Assembly: GCA_028280225.1 (NCBI GenBank)
Contig: JANQMF010000088.1
Coordinates: forward strand, 1 to 47,350
Length of the DNA stretch: 47,350 bases
Reading direction: 5' to 3'
From: Pseudomonadales bacterium
Lineage (GTDB): Bacteria > Pseudomonadota > Gammaproteobacteria > Pseudomonadales > Azotimanducaceae
The position numbers were made by a program, and so were the translations under genes. The notes under the pieces were generated by a model that searched no databases, was not told the DNA's origin, and saw only the letters and a list, made by a program, of their open reading frames with translations. Positions 27,242-36,693 of this stretch are shown here, piece after piece (position 1 is the first letter of the stretch; each line of letters begins with the position of its first letter).

Positions 27242-27916
27242 ATGAAATCAGTTAGCGCAAAATTTAAATCCAGCCGATGCGGCTACGTGGCACATCTTGC
27301 GCAATGCCTGTTGGCGCTGGCGTTGGTATGGCCAATCCAGGCATCAGCGGTGGAGTTTTTTCGTTATAAGGATAAGACCGGTACTCTGGTATTGTCCCAT
27401 ACCATTCCAGCGGAACGGGTAAAGTACGGCTACGACATTGTGGATGAAAACAGTACCCTTATTCGCCGGGTAGACCCGCAATTAAGCGACGAGGCGTATC
27501 GCCAGAAAGTGGCTCGGGAAGAGGCCACGGCGGAGTGTGAAGCGGCGGTGCATCGGGTCAACAACCTGTATCAAACCCTGGAAGATATCCACTACGCTGA
27601 GGAGAAGCAGCTAGCCAGTATCGATACCTCAGTGGCCAACGCTCGAGCCAACCTCAATCATGTGCGTAACCAGCGTAAAGAACTCGAAGCTCAAGCGGCG
27701 CAAAGAGATATTGAAGGCAAAGCCATTCCCAATGCCTTGCTCGACAATATTGCCAGAGCGCGTTCCCAGGAAAAGAACCTGGGGGACGAGATTCAAGCAC
27801 GCCTGGCGGAAAAGCTGGAACAGCGTATGCAATACCGCTACGACCGGCAGGTTTTTGAACTGCGCGACTGCAAAAGCGGCTTACCGGACCGCGGCCTGGC
27901 CGCCAACGGTTCTTAA
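27242..27916 (+). CDS. DUF4124-domain exported protein
   Basis: 224 residues. A signal peptide (hydrophobic run ending IQASA) precedes FFRYKDKTGTLVLSHTIPAERVKYGYDIVD, which fits DUF4124, a short exported domain common in gammaproteobacteria. Residues about 85-205 are rich in Glu, Lys, Arg and Ala with heptad-like spacing and probably form a long periplasmic coiled coil. Function unknown. It starts 15 nt after pyrE and is convergent with slmA. Confidence 0.8.
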   Translation: MKSVSAKFKSSRCGYVAHLAQCLLALALVWPIQASAVEFFRYKDKTGTLVLSHTIPAERVKYGYDIVDENSTLIRRVDPQLSDEAYRQKVAREEATAECEAAVHRVNNLYQTLEDIHYAEEKQLASIDTSVANARANLNHVRNQRKELEAQAAQRDIEGKAIPNALLDNIARARSQEKNLGDEIQARLAEKLEQRMQYRYDRQVFELRDCKSGLPDRGLAANGS

Positions 27917-27926
27917 ACGCTGGACG

Positions 27927-28538
27927 TTACGCCTGATCAAATAAAGCCTGTTCCAGTACCGACCATTGAGCATCCCAATGTTGGGTGGGCAGGTCGTTAA
28001 AGTTGCTGCGCACAAATTGCCCAATGCGCCCCTCGGCAAAGCACAACAGCAAATTGGCATGGGCGTTGATTTGAATGGTGGGCATGGTGGTCAACTGAGC
28101 ATTGTGTTCGCGCAGAATTTGCCGCAACTGGGTCTCCAGGCGATTCATCAGCTGGGCCATGCGCTGGCGCAGCCGTTCGGTTTCACCCTGTAAAATGTCG
28201 CCGACAAAAAGCCTGGCAAATCCGGGGTTGCGTTCGATAAAGCTCAGCAGCAAATACAATAGGTTACGGCAGCGGGCTGCTGCGGTCTGTTGTTCCTGCA
28301 GGATCATATTGATGCGCGTGAACAGTGTATCTTCAGCAAAGACGATCAGGCCTTCGATAATTTTGGCTTTGCTGGGAAAGTGTCTGTACAACGCTGCTTC
28401 GGATACCCCGACTTGCGCAGCCAGACTTGCGGTTGTGATCCGGTCTCCGGGGTTCGCCTGCAACATCAGGGCAAAAGCCTGCAGGATTTGTTGCTTGCGG
28501 TTAACCTTGGGTTCTTTCTTTGCCGGCGGTTTTTCCAT
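27927..28538 (-). CDS. slmA: Nucleoid occlusion factor SlmA (TetR family)
   Basis: 203 residues. The TetR helix-turn-helix ITTASLAAQVGVSEAALYRH with FPSKAKIIEGLI matches SlmA, and the position beside argB and pyrE agrees with the E. coli rph-pyrE-slmA-dut-coaBC neighbourhood. SlmA binds specific DNA sites over the nucleoid and blocks FtsZ ring assembly there. The gene starts 7 nt after argB ends, so it is the last of the coaBC-algC-argB-slmA set. A general TetR regulator is the alternative, but context argues strongly for SlmA. Confidence 0.92.
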   Translation of the reverse strand: MEKPPAKKEPKVNRKQQILQAFALMLQANPGDRITTASLAAQVGVSEAALYRHFPSKAKIIEGLIVFAEDTLFTRINMILQEQQTAAARCRNLLYLLLSFIERNPGFARLFVGDILQGETERLRQRMAQLMNRLETQLRQILREHNAQLTTMPTIQINAHANLLLCFAEGRIGQFVRSNFNDLPTQHWDAQWSVLEQALFDQA

Positions 28539-28545
28539 CGGAAAA

Positions 28546-29454
<909 letters not shown>

Positions 29455-29458
29455 TTAA

Positions 29459-32017
29459 TCAACGAAAGCTCAAGTCCGGTGCGATCTGGGTCAGTTGAGT
29501 CTGAAATTCATCTTGAATGCGGTCCAGGGCCGCCGGCCCGTCCGCCTCAAAGCGCAAGGACAGTACCGGGCTGGTATTGGATGGACGAATCAGCCCCCAG
29601 CCGTCAGCAAAATCCACCCGAATGCCGTCAATGGTGGTCAATGTGCCGTCGCCAAAGTCAGCTTGTTGTTCCAGGCGCTGCATGATTTTGAACTTTTCAG
29701 TCTCGGTGGTAGTGATTTTCAATTCAGGGGTGGTATAGGTCACCGGGTATTGAGCAAAAATCTCGTCCACCTCGCGCCCGTCAGCGCCGATAATTTCAAC
29801 CAGTCTGGCGGCTGAGTACAAAGCATCGTCAAATCCGTACCAGCGTTCGGCAAAACAGATGTGGCCGCTGAACTCACCGCCCAGCAGCGCCCCGGTTTCT
29901 TTGATTTTTGCCTTAATATGGGAGTGGCCGGTTTTCCACATGATGGGGCGGCCACCCAGCTCGCTGATAATGTTGTTAAGGTGACGGCTGCATTTTACGT
30001 CGTAAATGATATCCGCCCCGGGATTCCGGCTGACAATGTCCTGGGCGAACAGCATAAGCAGTTTGTCAGGCCAGATGATTTCTCCGCGGTTGGTCACCAC
30101 ACCCACCCGGTCGCCGTCGCCGTCAAAGGCCAGACCTAAATCCGCGCCTTCCGCCTTGACCACAGTCATCAGGTCCTCCAGGTTTTCCGGCTCTGCCGGG
30201 TCCGGATGATGGTTGGGGAAATTACCGTCAACCTCACAATACAGGGGCACCACATCACAGCCCAGTTCGGTGAGCAGGCGCGGGGCAATTTTGCCGGCCA
30301 CACCGTTGCCGCAATCCACAACCACCTTCAGAGGTTGTGCGACGGCCACGTCTTCCAGAATTTTATCGATATAGCTGTCGTCGAGTTCAACTTCTTCCAG
30401 ATCACCCTCACCGTCGCTTAAGTTGTTATTCTGAATACGATCCAGCAACTGCAGAATGCGCCCCTCAGCCAGGGTGACGCCGCCGATCATCATTTTCAAA
30501 CCGTTATATTCGGGTGGGTTGTGGCTGCCGGTGATCATAATGCCGGTGCCGGTATCCAGGGCATAGGTTGCGTAATACAACATTGGTGTGGGCACCTGGC
30601 CGATGGTGATTACGTCTGCGCCACCTTCGTTAAGTCCGCGGGTAAGACTGGCTTGCAGGGGCATGCTGGAGTGCCTGCCGTCCCAGCCGACACATACCCG
30701 TTTACAATTCTCGTTGAGAGCCTCAGCGGCAAAAGCCCGGCCAATCCAATAGACCACCTCTTCGGTCAGGTTTTGTGTGGTGATGCCGCGAATATCGTAA
30801 GCTCTGAAAATTCCCGGATCCAAATCAAGGCCCATGGCGGCGGGTGCTTCCTCTTCGCTGACCTCAATGCCAAAGTTGTCGTCACTGGCCGTGCGCCTGA
30901 CCTCAAGAAAATCGTTGCTTGCGCTGGATGTTTTGCTCACGGTTGGCTCGACGGGCTTGTCCAGATCCGCCAGCAGGGGCTCTTCGTCTGCATCCTCCTC
31001 CGGGTCCGTTTCGGATGTGCGCTTTCGGTCCCGGGTCAGTGTGTCCACAGTATGCGCCACCTGTTCCACGGCAGATAAATTATAGTGCCCGGCAGGGGCA
31101 CCCCGGCCGCGAAATGTCTTTTCGATAAAGTCGATCAGGGTGTGGGTATCTTCTCCCAGTTTTCGCGCGTAGCGCGAAAATCCAAGGATGATACCGCCCA
31201 CCAAAACAATCCAACTCACGCCAAGGGGCATAAACAGTCCGGAGATGGCGCTGTCCCGGCTCAGGGCGTTATTCGACACCGCCAGGGACAGGCTCCAGTG
31301 GGGGGCAAAAAGTTGGGCGTCGATAGGTGGAGTAAGGTCACCGTCCCTGCCCCAGTCGATGACAACCGTGGATGGCGAACCGGAAAATTTCTGGTGCACC
31401 TTGAGTTTGCCCACATCCTCGTGGTGCGACAGCGGGTCGGTAAATATGGCTTTGTCGAATACTACAAACAGGACCCCGGCCACTAACCCCTGGGGGGTAA
31501 TGGGTTCTGCAGCGTAAACATATTGTTGTTGATTCAGGCTGACCTCAGGACCGACAAACTCTCGGGTTTCTGCCCGTCGAATCAGATCCAGGGCAGCAAA
31601 TGAGATGGGCACCGCCGAATTCAGGTCAACCTCAGCTTCTCCCTTGGGAATAATGTCTACCCGTTTAATGTAGGGGTGCTGGCTGGTAATTTGTTCAGCC
31701 AATATGGTGCGTTGTTCAGGGTTATTTGCCGTCAGGGCGGCAATAACGGTGGGTGATTGGGCAATGGCGCCCACCGCGTTACGCAGCTCTCCTATGCGTC
31801 CGTTCACCAATTGCACATACTGGTTAAGGAGCTTTTCCCGGTCCAGATCCCGGGTTGCCTGGGCCGGTTCAACAATAACCTGCCACCAGATCAGGCCGAA
31901 GGCGACCAGCAAACCCAGGCTGGCGACAATCGCGGCCAGACCTGCATGAATTAGAAACTCTCCAGAGCCACCAGTCGTCGACTTTTTGGGCTTCTGCCGC
32001 CTCGCTTTTTTTGCCAC
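29459..32017 (-). CDS. algC: Phosphomannomutase/phosphoglucomutase with N-terminal membrane/periplasmic module (long AlgC)
   Basis: 852 residues. Residues 21-48 and about 262-283 are membrane spans enclosing a periplasmic segment of about 210 residues resembling an extracytoplasmic sensor domain; then comes an acidic linker (about 300-390). The mutase begins near 398 (PGIFRAYDIRG), with the phosphoserine in GIMITGSHNPPEYNG (Ser about 498), metal-binding DGDGDRVG, sugar-binding GEFSGH and phosphate-binding RPSNTSP. It interconverts the 6- and 1-phosphates of mannose and glucose for polysaccharide and LPS precursors. A similar long form is annotated in Pseudomonas, so the fusion is not new. Between coaBC and argB; dut, usually just before algC, is missing. 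Confidence 0.95.
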   Translation of the reverse strand: MAKKARRQKPKKSTTGGSGEFLIHAGLAAIVASLGLLVAFGLIWWQVIVEPAQATRDLDREKLLNQYVQLVNGRIGELRNAVGAIAQSPTVIAALTANNPEQRTILAEQITSQHPYIKRVDIIPKGEAEVDLNSAVPISFAALDLIRRAETREFVGPEVSLNQQQYVYAAEPITPQGLVAGVLFVVFDKAIFTDPLSHHEDVGKLKVHQKFSGSPSTVVIDWGRDGDLTPPIDAQLFAPHWSLSLAVSNNALSRDSAISGLFMPLGVSWIVLVGGIILGFSRYARKLGEDTHTLIDFIEKTFRGRGAPAGHYNLSAVEQVAHTVDTLTRDRKRTSETDPEEDADEEPLLADLDKPVEPTVSKTSSASNDFLEVRRTASDDNFGIEVSEEEAPAAMGLDLDPGIFRAYDIRGITTQNLTEEVVYWIGRAFAAEALNENCKRVCVGWDGRHSSMPLQASLTRGLNEGGADVITIGQVPTPMLYYATYALDTGTGIMITGSHNPPEYNGLKMMIGGVTLAEGRILQLLDRIQNNNLSDGEGDLEEVELDDSYIDKILEDVAVAQPLKVVVDCGNGVAGKIAPRLLTELGCDVVPLYCEVDGNFPNHHPDPAEPENLEDLMTVVKAEGADLGLAFDGDGDRVGVVTNRGEIIWPDKLLMLFAQDIVSRNPGADIIYDVKCSRHLNNIISELGGRPIMWKTGHSHIKAKIKETGALLGGEFSGHICFAERWYGFDDALYSAARLVEIIGADGREVDEIFAQYPVTYTTPELKITTTETEKFKIMQRLEQQADFGDGTLTTIDGIRVDFADGWGLIRPSNTSPVLSLRFEADGPAALDRIQDEFQTQLTQIAPDLSFR

Positions 32018-32044
32018 TGTGCGTCCAATCCTTATGCAACGGGC

Positions 32045-33361
32045 CTATTTTGTCATACTTGTGGGGTTTGTACCTGCTAACTGCTGGGCAAAAATTTGCG
32101 GAATTTGCTGGATTAAGTTGGTCGCCAGCTGTTGTTTGGATTGCCGGGGGAAAACCAGCTCGCCTTGGTCGTAAATTAGCGTAGCTGCGTTGCTTGGGCT
32201 GTTAAAGCCGATGCTGGGGTCAGATACATCGTTAAGCACAATGGCGTCCAGGCCCTTGCGCTTGCGTTTTTCCCGGGCGTGGGTGAGGGTATCATGGGTC
32301 TCTGCGGCAAATCCGATGATCAGGGCGGGGCGGTTGGCGGCTTTTGCCACCGATGCAATTATGTCCGGGTTTTCCGTCAGTTCGATGGTCAGCGCAGCCC
32401 CGCTTTTCCCGGAGCGTTTCATCTTTCTGTTCACCGGGTCCTTGGGCCGGTAATCAGCCACGGCGGCAACACCCACAAAAATATCCACGTCGGCCAGATG
32501 TTTATGAACTGCTTCATACATTTGTTGGGCAGTGGTCACATCTTCCCGGTGTATGGCCTGGGCGCAGGGGTCCACCCCGGGGCCCGCCACCAGGGTGACT
32601 TGGGCTCCCGCTTCCAGGGCAGCCTGTGCAACAGCCAGCCCTTGCAGACCGGAACTGTGGTTACTGATAAAACGCACGGGATCAATGGCTTCTACCGTGG
32701 GTCCTGTTGTTATAAGCACGTGCTGACCAGCCAGTATCCCCGGCGCCGGCTGACCCTCTGCGGTGGCGGAGTTGCCGAACAGGCTGTTCACCTGCTCGGC
32801 CAGCGTTTCGGGTTCGGTCATTCTGCCGGGACCAACATCGCCACAAGCCTGGTCACCGCTGTCCGGGCCGACAATTTCGTAACCTAAGTGAGCAAGTTGG
32901 GCCAGGTTGTTTTGTGTGGCGGGATGTTTGTACATCTGCTGGTTCATCGCCGGCGCAACCACTACCGGGGCGGGGGTTGCCAGACAAAGGGTTGTGAGCA
33001 AGTCACCGGCGCTGCCGTAGGCTAAGTTGGCCAGGGTATTTGCGGTTGCGGGCGCAATCAGCAACAGGTCCGCCCAGCGCGCCAGTTCAATATGTCCCAT
33101 GGCCGCTTCAGCCTGTTCGTCCCAGGGGTCCTTGCGCACCGGCCGTCCGCTAACCGCCTGTAATGACAGGGGGGCCACAAACCGGTGGGCATTGGCGGTA
33201 AGCACAATTTCCACCTCCGCTCCTGCGGCGCGCAATATGCGCACAAGATTTGGGGTTTTATACGCAGCGATCCCTGAGGCAACACCCAATACAATGTGCC
33301 TTCCCTGCAGGTGTGGAAGGTATAGCGGTTCCTGGTTCTGGTTGGACATCTGCGCAGCCAC
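32045..33361 (-). CDS. coaBC: Bifunctional phosphopantothenoylcysteine decarboxylase / phosphopantothenate-cysteine ligase
   Basis: 438 residues (GTG at 33361; ATG at 33349 is also good). The CoaC flavoprotein half opens GRHIVLGVASGIAAYKTPN, with the catalytic His in MGHIELARWADL, and ends at the lid motif ACGDVGPGRMTEP. The CoaB half has VLITTGPTVEAIDPVRFISN, AAVADYRPKDP with the conserved Lys, and NDVSDPSIGF. Together they turn 4'-phosphopantothenate and cysteine into 4'-phosphopantetheine for coenzyme A. Divergent from radC across 34 bp, as in E. coli. Confidence 0.97.
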   Translation of the reverse strand: MAAQMSNQNQEPLYLPHLQGRHIVLGVASGIAAYKTPNLVRILRAAGAEVEIVLTANAHRFVAPLSLQAVSGRPVRKDPWDEQAEAAMGHIELARWADLLLIAPATANTLANLAYGSAGDLLTTLCLATPAPVVVAPAMNQQMYKHPATQNNLAQLAHLGYEIVGPDSGDQACGDVGPGRMTEPETLAEQVNSLFGNSATAEGQPAPGILAGQHVLITTGPTVEAIDPVRFISNHSSGLQGLAVAQAALEAGAQVTLVAGPGVDPCAQAIHREDVTTAQQMYEAVHKHLADVDIFVGVAAVADYRPKDPVNRKMKRSGKSGAALTIELTENPDIIASVAKAANRPALIIGFAAETHDTLTHAREKRKRKGLDAIVLNDVSDPSIGFNSPSNAATLIYDQGELVFPRQSKQQLATNLIQQIPQIFAQQLAGTNPTSMTK

Positions 33362-33395
33362 CCTGAATTTATGTCAATGCTAAGGTTAACCCGAA

Positions 33396-34175
33396 ATGCC
33401 TGATAGCTCATCTACCCTGTCACAGGATCCAGGCGAACAAAATCCGCGGAACTCTATTTCCCGCAGCCCCTCGGACAGTACTCGTGAACCTGGGTTGGCG
33501 CTGGCGTTTTGGCGGGCGGAAGATAAACCGCGAGAACGGCTGCTGGCCATGGGTGCCCATCAGGTGTCTTCTGCGGAACTATTGGCCATTCTGTTGGGCA
33601 CCGGCAGCGCGGGCGAAGATGCTCTGGCGCTGGCCAGGCGGGTTCTGGCCGGTTACGGCACCCTGGATCGGCTGCTGGCTGCATCTACCACGGATCTGCT
33701 CACGGTTCGGGGGTTGGGATACGCCAAGGTGGCCCGGCTGAAAGCGTTGCACGAGCTGACCATGCGCCATGGTGAAGAACATATGGTGGCGGATCAGGTG
33801 TTCAGCGATGTCAGCAAGGTTGCGCGTTACATCCAGAGGCGAATTGGTTACCGGGACCGGGAGGTTTTTGGCTGTCTTTTTCTGGACACCCGTCATCGGA
33901 TGCTGGCCTGGGAAGAGCTGTTTCTGGGTTCTGTGAACCGCGCCCATGTCTATGCACGTGAGGTCCTGCGCCGGGGTTTGGCGCTAAATGCGGCTGCTGT
34001 GATATTTGGCCACAATCACCCCTCGGGTGTTGCGGAACCCAGCCAGGCGGACCTGCAACTTACCGCTGATTTAAAGGGACTGTTACGGCGAGTGGACGTT
34101 GAGGTGTTGGACCATATTGTGGTTTCAGCGGGTACCACGGTTTCCATGGCGGCCCGCGGACTGTTGCCACGCTGA
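33396..34175 (+). CDS. radC: RadC/YeeS family JAB-domain protein
   Basis: 259 residues. A helix-hairpin-helix-like N-terminal part (SSAELLAILLGTGSAGEDALALARRV, LLTVRGLGYAKVARLKA) precedes the JAB/MPN domain with the zinc motif FGHNHPSG and its partner Glu upstream. The biological role is unsettled, although long annotated as DNA repair. About 35 low-complexity Ser/Pro residues precede the normal start, so the real start may lie further in. It leads towards rpmB-rpmG-mutM, the conserved order. Confidence 0.93.
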   Translation: MPDSSSTLSQDPGEQNPRNSISRSPSDSTREPGLALAFWRAEDKPRERLLAMGAHQVSSAELLAILLGTGSAGEDALALARRVLAGYGTLDRLLAASTTDLLTVRGLGYAKVARLKALHELTMRHGEEHMVADQVFSDVSKVARYIQRRIGYRDREVFGCLFLDTRHRMLAWEELFLGSVNRAHVYAREVLRRGLALNAAAVIFGHNHPSGVAEPSQADLQLTADLKGLLRRVDVEVLDHIVVSAGTTVSMAARGLLPR

Positions 34176-34213
34176 CGTAGTGGATGGTTGGGGGCGGCGG
34201 GTCAGGATAGCGG

Positions 34214-34242
34214 TTGCCCCAGCCCCCCGGCTTTGGTATAAA
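34214..34242 (+). promoter_or_regulatory. Predicted sigma-70 promoter of rpmB-rpmG
   Basis: TTGCCC (34214-34219) and TATAAA (34237-34242) are separated by exactly 17 nt, and the start codon of rpmB follows 28 nt later. The spacer is C-rich and can pair with the G-run at 34190-34194. This is the best promoter seen in the right half of the window. Confidence 0.6.
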
Positions 34243-34270
34243 CGCGCCTCATTTTTTTGGGTGCAAGCAA

Positions 34271-34507
34271 ATGTCACAGGTGTGCCAAATTACCGGCAAG
34301 CGGCCAATGGTAGGCAACAATGTCAGCCATGCGCAGAATAAAACAAAACGCCGTTTCCTGCCCAACCTGCACTACCATAGATTTTGGGTTGAATCGGAAA
34401 AGCGTTTTGTCAGGTTAAGAATTTCCTCCCAGGGGATGCGTATTATTGACAAAAAAGGCATAGATACCGTGTTGGCGGAATTACGCGCAAAAGGCCAAAA
34501 AGTATAA
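34271..34507 (+). CDS. rpmB: 50S ribosomal protein L28
   Basis: 78 residues from ATG 34271 ([20 protein letters not shown]), the normal L28 length; an open frame extends further upstream but would add unrelated residues. [17 protein letters not shown] and [12 protein letters not shown] are conserved. It binds near the L1/E-site region of 23S rRNA. Transcribed with rpmG, which starts 21 nt later. Confidence 0.97.
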   Translation: MSQVCQITGKRPMVGNNVSHAQNKTKRRFLPNLHYHRFWVESEKRFVRLRISSQGMRIIDKKGIDTVLAELRAKGQKV

Positions 34508-34528
34508 ACCTTAGCAACAGGTTCAGTT

Positions 34529-34684
34529 ATGAGAGAAAAGATTAAGTTAGTTTCCAGTGCGGGCACGGGTCACTACTACACCACGGATAAAAATAAGCGC
34601 AACACGCCGGACAAAATGGAAATGAAAAAGTACGACCCGGTGGTTCGCAAACACGTGATTTACACGGAAGCCAAAATCAAGTAA
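34529..34684 (+). CDS. rpmG: 50S ribosomal protein L33
   Basis: 51 residues ([20 protein letters not shown], then [20 protein letters not shown]). It is the zinc-free form: none of the four Cys ligands seen in C+ L33 proteins is present, so it is not a zinc-regulated paralogue. It is the usual partner of rpmB and is followed 18 nt later by mutM. Confidence 0.97.
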   Translation: MREKIKLVSSAGTGHYYTTDKNKRNTPDKMEMKKYDPVVRKHVIYTEAKIK

Positions 34685-34702
34685 CGCACCCCACGCTCGG
34701 TT

Positions 34703-35536
34703 GTGCCTGAGCTGCCCGAAGTAGAAACCACCCGCAGAGGCATCGAACCCTGGGTGGTGGACCAGACCATTGCTGCTTGGCGCATACGCAATCCCAACCT
34801 GCGCTGGCCGGTTGAAATCCCCCCTGTCCTGAAACACCAGAGCGTGCAGGCGATTAACCGCCGGGGTAAGTACATTCTTTTGCAAACGGAACCCGGCACC
34901 CTGCTGATGCATTTGGGCATGTCCGGTAGTTTGCGGATTTTGCCGGAAGAGACACCACCGCTAAAACATGACCACGTCGATCTGGTCCTGGGCAGCGGCA
35001 ACGTCCTGCGCCTTAACGATCCGCGCCGGTTCGGCAGTGTGCTCTACCAGGCCGGGGATGAGCCTAATCAACATCCGCTGCTGAAAAATCTGGGGGTTGA
35101 GCCGTTGGGTAATGAATTTAGTGGGCAATATCTGCACCGGGCGGCCCGGGGCCGCAAAGTGGCGGTTAAGAACTTCATTATGGACAGCAAGGTGGTTGTA
35201 GGGGTGGGCAATATTTACGCTGCGGAGAGCCTGTTTGCTGCGGGCATCCGGCCGGGTGTTGCGGCGGGCCGGGTGTCGCTTGGGGGGTATGAACGGCTTG
35301 CGGCAGAAATTGTTGCGGTTCTCGCCCGCTCGGTACAGCAAGGGGGCACAACCCTGCGGGACTTTGTCGGCTCCGACGGCAATCCCGGGTACTTTAAACA
35401 ACAATTGAATGTTTATGGCCGCCAGAATCTGCCGTGCAGGGTGTGTGGCACCCGGCTAAAACTCAAGATATTGGGCCAGCGTAGTTCGGTCTATTGTCCA
35501 AATTGCCAAACCTCACAAGGATTTAGGCGGAACTAG
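34703..35536 (+). CDS. mutM: Formamidopyrimidine-DNA glycosylase
   Basis: 277 residues from a GTG start. After Met removal, Pro2 is the catalytic nucleophile and Glu3 its partner (PELPEVETTRRG). The conserved Lys is in RRGKYILL, the helix-two-turn-helix is NFIMDSKVVVGVGNIYAAE, and the C-terminal zinc finger is CRVCGTRL with YCPNCQ. It removes 8-oxoguanine and ring-opened purines from DNA and cuts the abasic site. Confidence 0.97.
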   Translation: MPELPEVETTRRGIEPWVVDQTIAAWRIRNPNLRWPVEIPPVLKHQSVQAINRRGKYILLQTEPGTLLMHLGMSGSLRILPEETPPLKHDHVDLVLGSGNVLRLNDPRRFGSVLYQAGDEPNQHPLLKNLGVEPLGNEFSGQYLHRAARGRKVAVKNFIMDSKVVVGVGNIYAAESLFAAGIRPGVAAGRVSLGGYERLAAEIVAVLARSVQQGGTTLRDFVGSDGNPGYFKQQLNVYGRQNLPCRVCGTRLKLKILGQRSSVYCPNCQTSQGFRRN

Positions 35537-35602
35537 TGTTAAAGTACATGATGCGTGATGCATTGACCGTTCGGGTGCGGAACAAATAACAGGAGACCAC
35601 TT

Positions 35603-35968
35603 ATGAACAAGGGAACTAACTTGTCTGAAACAGGCGTCCCCGGCAAGATGCGCCGGATTTTATCTTCGTCAGCTTGTGCCGCATTGGTTATTACTTCAAC
35701 CCTGTCGGTCTCTACACCTGCCTTTGCTGCTCCCGAGGACGACCCTGGGGCATTCGAAATGACGGCTGATGCCCTGGTGGCACGTCCCTTTGGCTTGGCG
35801 CTGACTACGTTGGGTGCAGCAGCCTTTGTGGTCAGCCTGCCCTTCAGCGCCCTGGGTGGAAACGTAAAAGAAGCCGCGGATAACTTAGTAGTGGGCCCGG
35901 GTAAGGCCACCTTCGTTCGTTGTCTGGGTTGTAAAACGTCAGGGAAAGCACAAAAAGCGCGTGACTAA
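35603..35968 (+). CDS. Small exported protein of unknown function
   Basis: 121 residues, preceded by AGGAGA at a good distance. An N-terminal export signal ([20 protein letters not shown] ending AFAA) is followed by [20 protein letters not shown] and [20 protein letters not shown], a conserved hydrophobic segment with a PFSALGGN motif. This recalls short exported proteins of Pseudomonas sometimes labelled multidrug transporter, a name it is far too short to justify. The tail holds two Cys (RCLGC). No function can be given. Confidence 0.7.
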   Translation: MNKGTNLSETGVPGKMRRILSSSACAALVITSTLSVSTPAFAAPEDDPGAFEMTADALVARPFGLALTTLGAAAFVVSLPFSALGGNVKEAADNLVVGPGKATFVRCLGCKTSGKAQKARD

Positions 35969-36005
35969 CCGCCTGCTTGTCCGGCCGGCTGCGTATTGCC
36001 CGGAT

Positions 36006-36482
36006 CTACTTACCCGATTTCAGTGCTTTTTCCACGGCGGGGTGGACAAATTGTGAAATATCACCCCCAAGGCTGGCGATCTCTCTGACCAGGGTAGACG
36101 AGATAAAGGAACAGTCCTTGGAAGTGGGCAAAAACACATAGTCGATGTTCTCATCCAGGGAGTGGTTCATTTCCGCCATTTGAAATTCATAGTCAAAGTC
36201 GGTCACCGTACGCAGGCCGCGTAAAATAAATCCGGTGCCCTTGGAGCGCACATAGTCCACCAGCAGGTTGTTGAATCCTTCAACGGATACCTTGTCACCG
36301 TACTCGGCCAGTACTTCTTTACACAGTTCAATACGATCCGCCAGATCGACCTTAGGGTCCTTTTGGGCTGAGGTTCCAATGGCCAGAACAACGTGATCAA
36401 AAAGATTAAGCGCCCTGCGCACCAAATCGGTATGGCCATTCGTTATGGGGTTAAACGACCCCGGATAAACCACAACCTTCAT
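36006..36482 (-). CDS. coaD: Phosphopantetheine adenylyltransferase
   Basis: 158 residues. The nucleotidyl-transfer motif is GSFNPITNGHTDLV with the TxGH-type signature, and the C-terminal ISSTLVREIA is the second ATP-binding motif. RGLRTVTDFDYEFQMAEMN is conserved in CoaD. It joins ATP and 4'-phosphopantetheine to dephospho-CoA, two steps after CoaBC in the same pathway. Downstream of rsmD with a 211-bp gap that shows no gene. Confidence 0.97.
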   Translation of the reverse strand: MKVVVYPGSFNPITNGHTDLVRRALNLFDHVVLAIGTSAQKDPKVDLADRIELCKEVLAEYGDKVSVEGFNNLLVDYVRSKGTGFILRGLRTVTDFDYEFQMAEMNHSLDENIDYVFLPTSKDCSFISSTLVREIASLGGDISQFVHPAVEKALKSGK

Positions 36483-36693
36483 GATTTCCCCCTGCTTCTT
36501 ATAGTTTTTGTTGCGGGCGACTCATATTACATCCCGCGTGTACTTCCCGCGTACCGGCTTCTGTCCGGTTGGTGTTGAGAGCGGGGATGGTATCCGCGCA
36601 AATAGTCAGCTGCAAGCCGGATATGGCAAACCGCGGGGCCAGCGGCTGGTTTATCGGGTGCCGGTGCGCGCAAATCCGGGTACAAAACGAAGG

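Noticed and set aside
36483-36693. A 66-codon plus-strand open frame (36508-36708) between coaD and rsmD
   Set aside because: It has no ribosome binding site, no recognisable motif, and runs into the rsmD end; no ferredoxin or other expected gene was found here.
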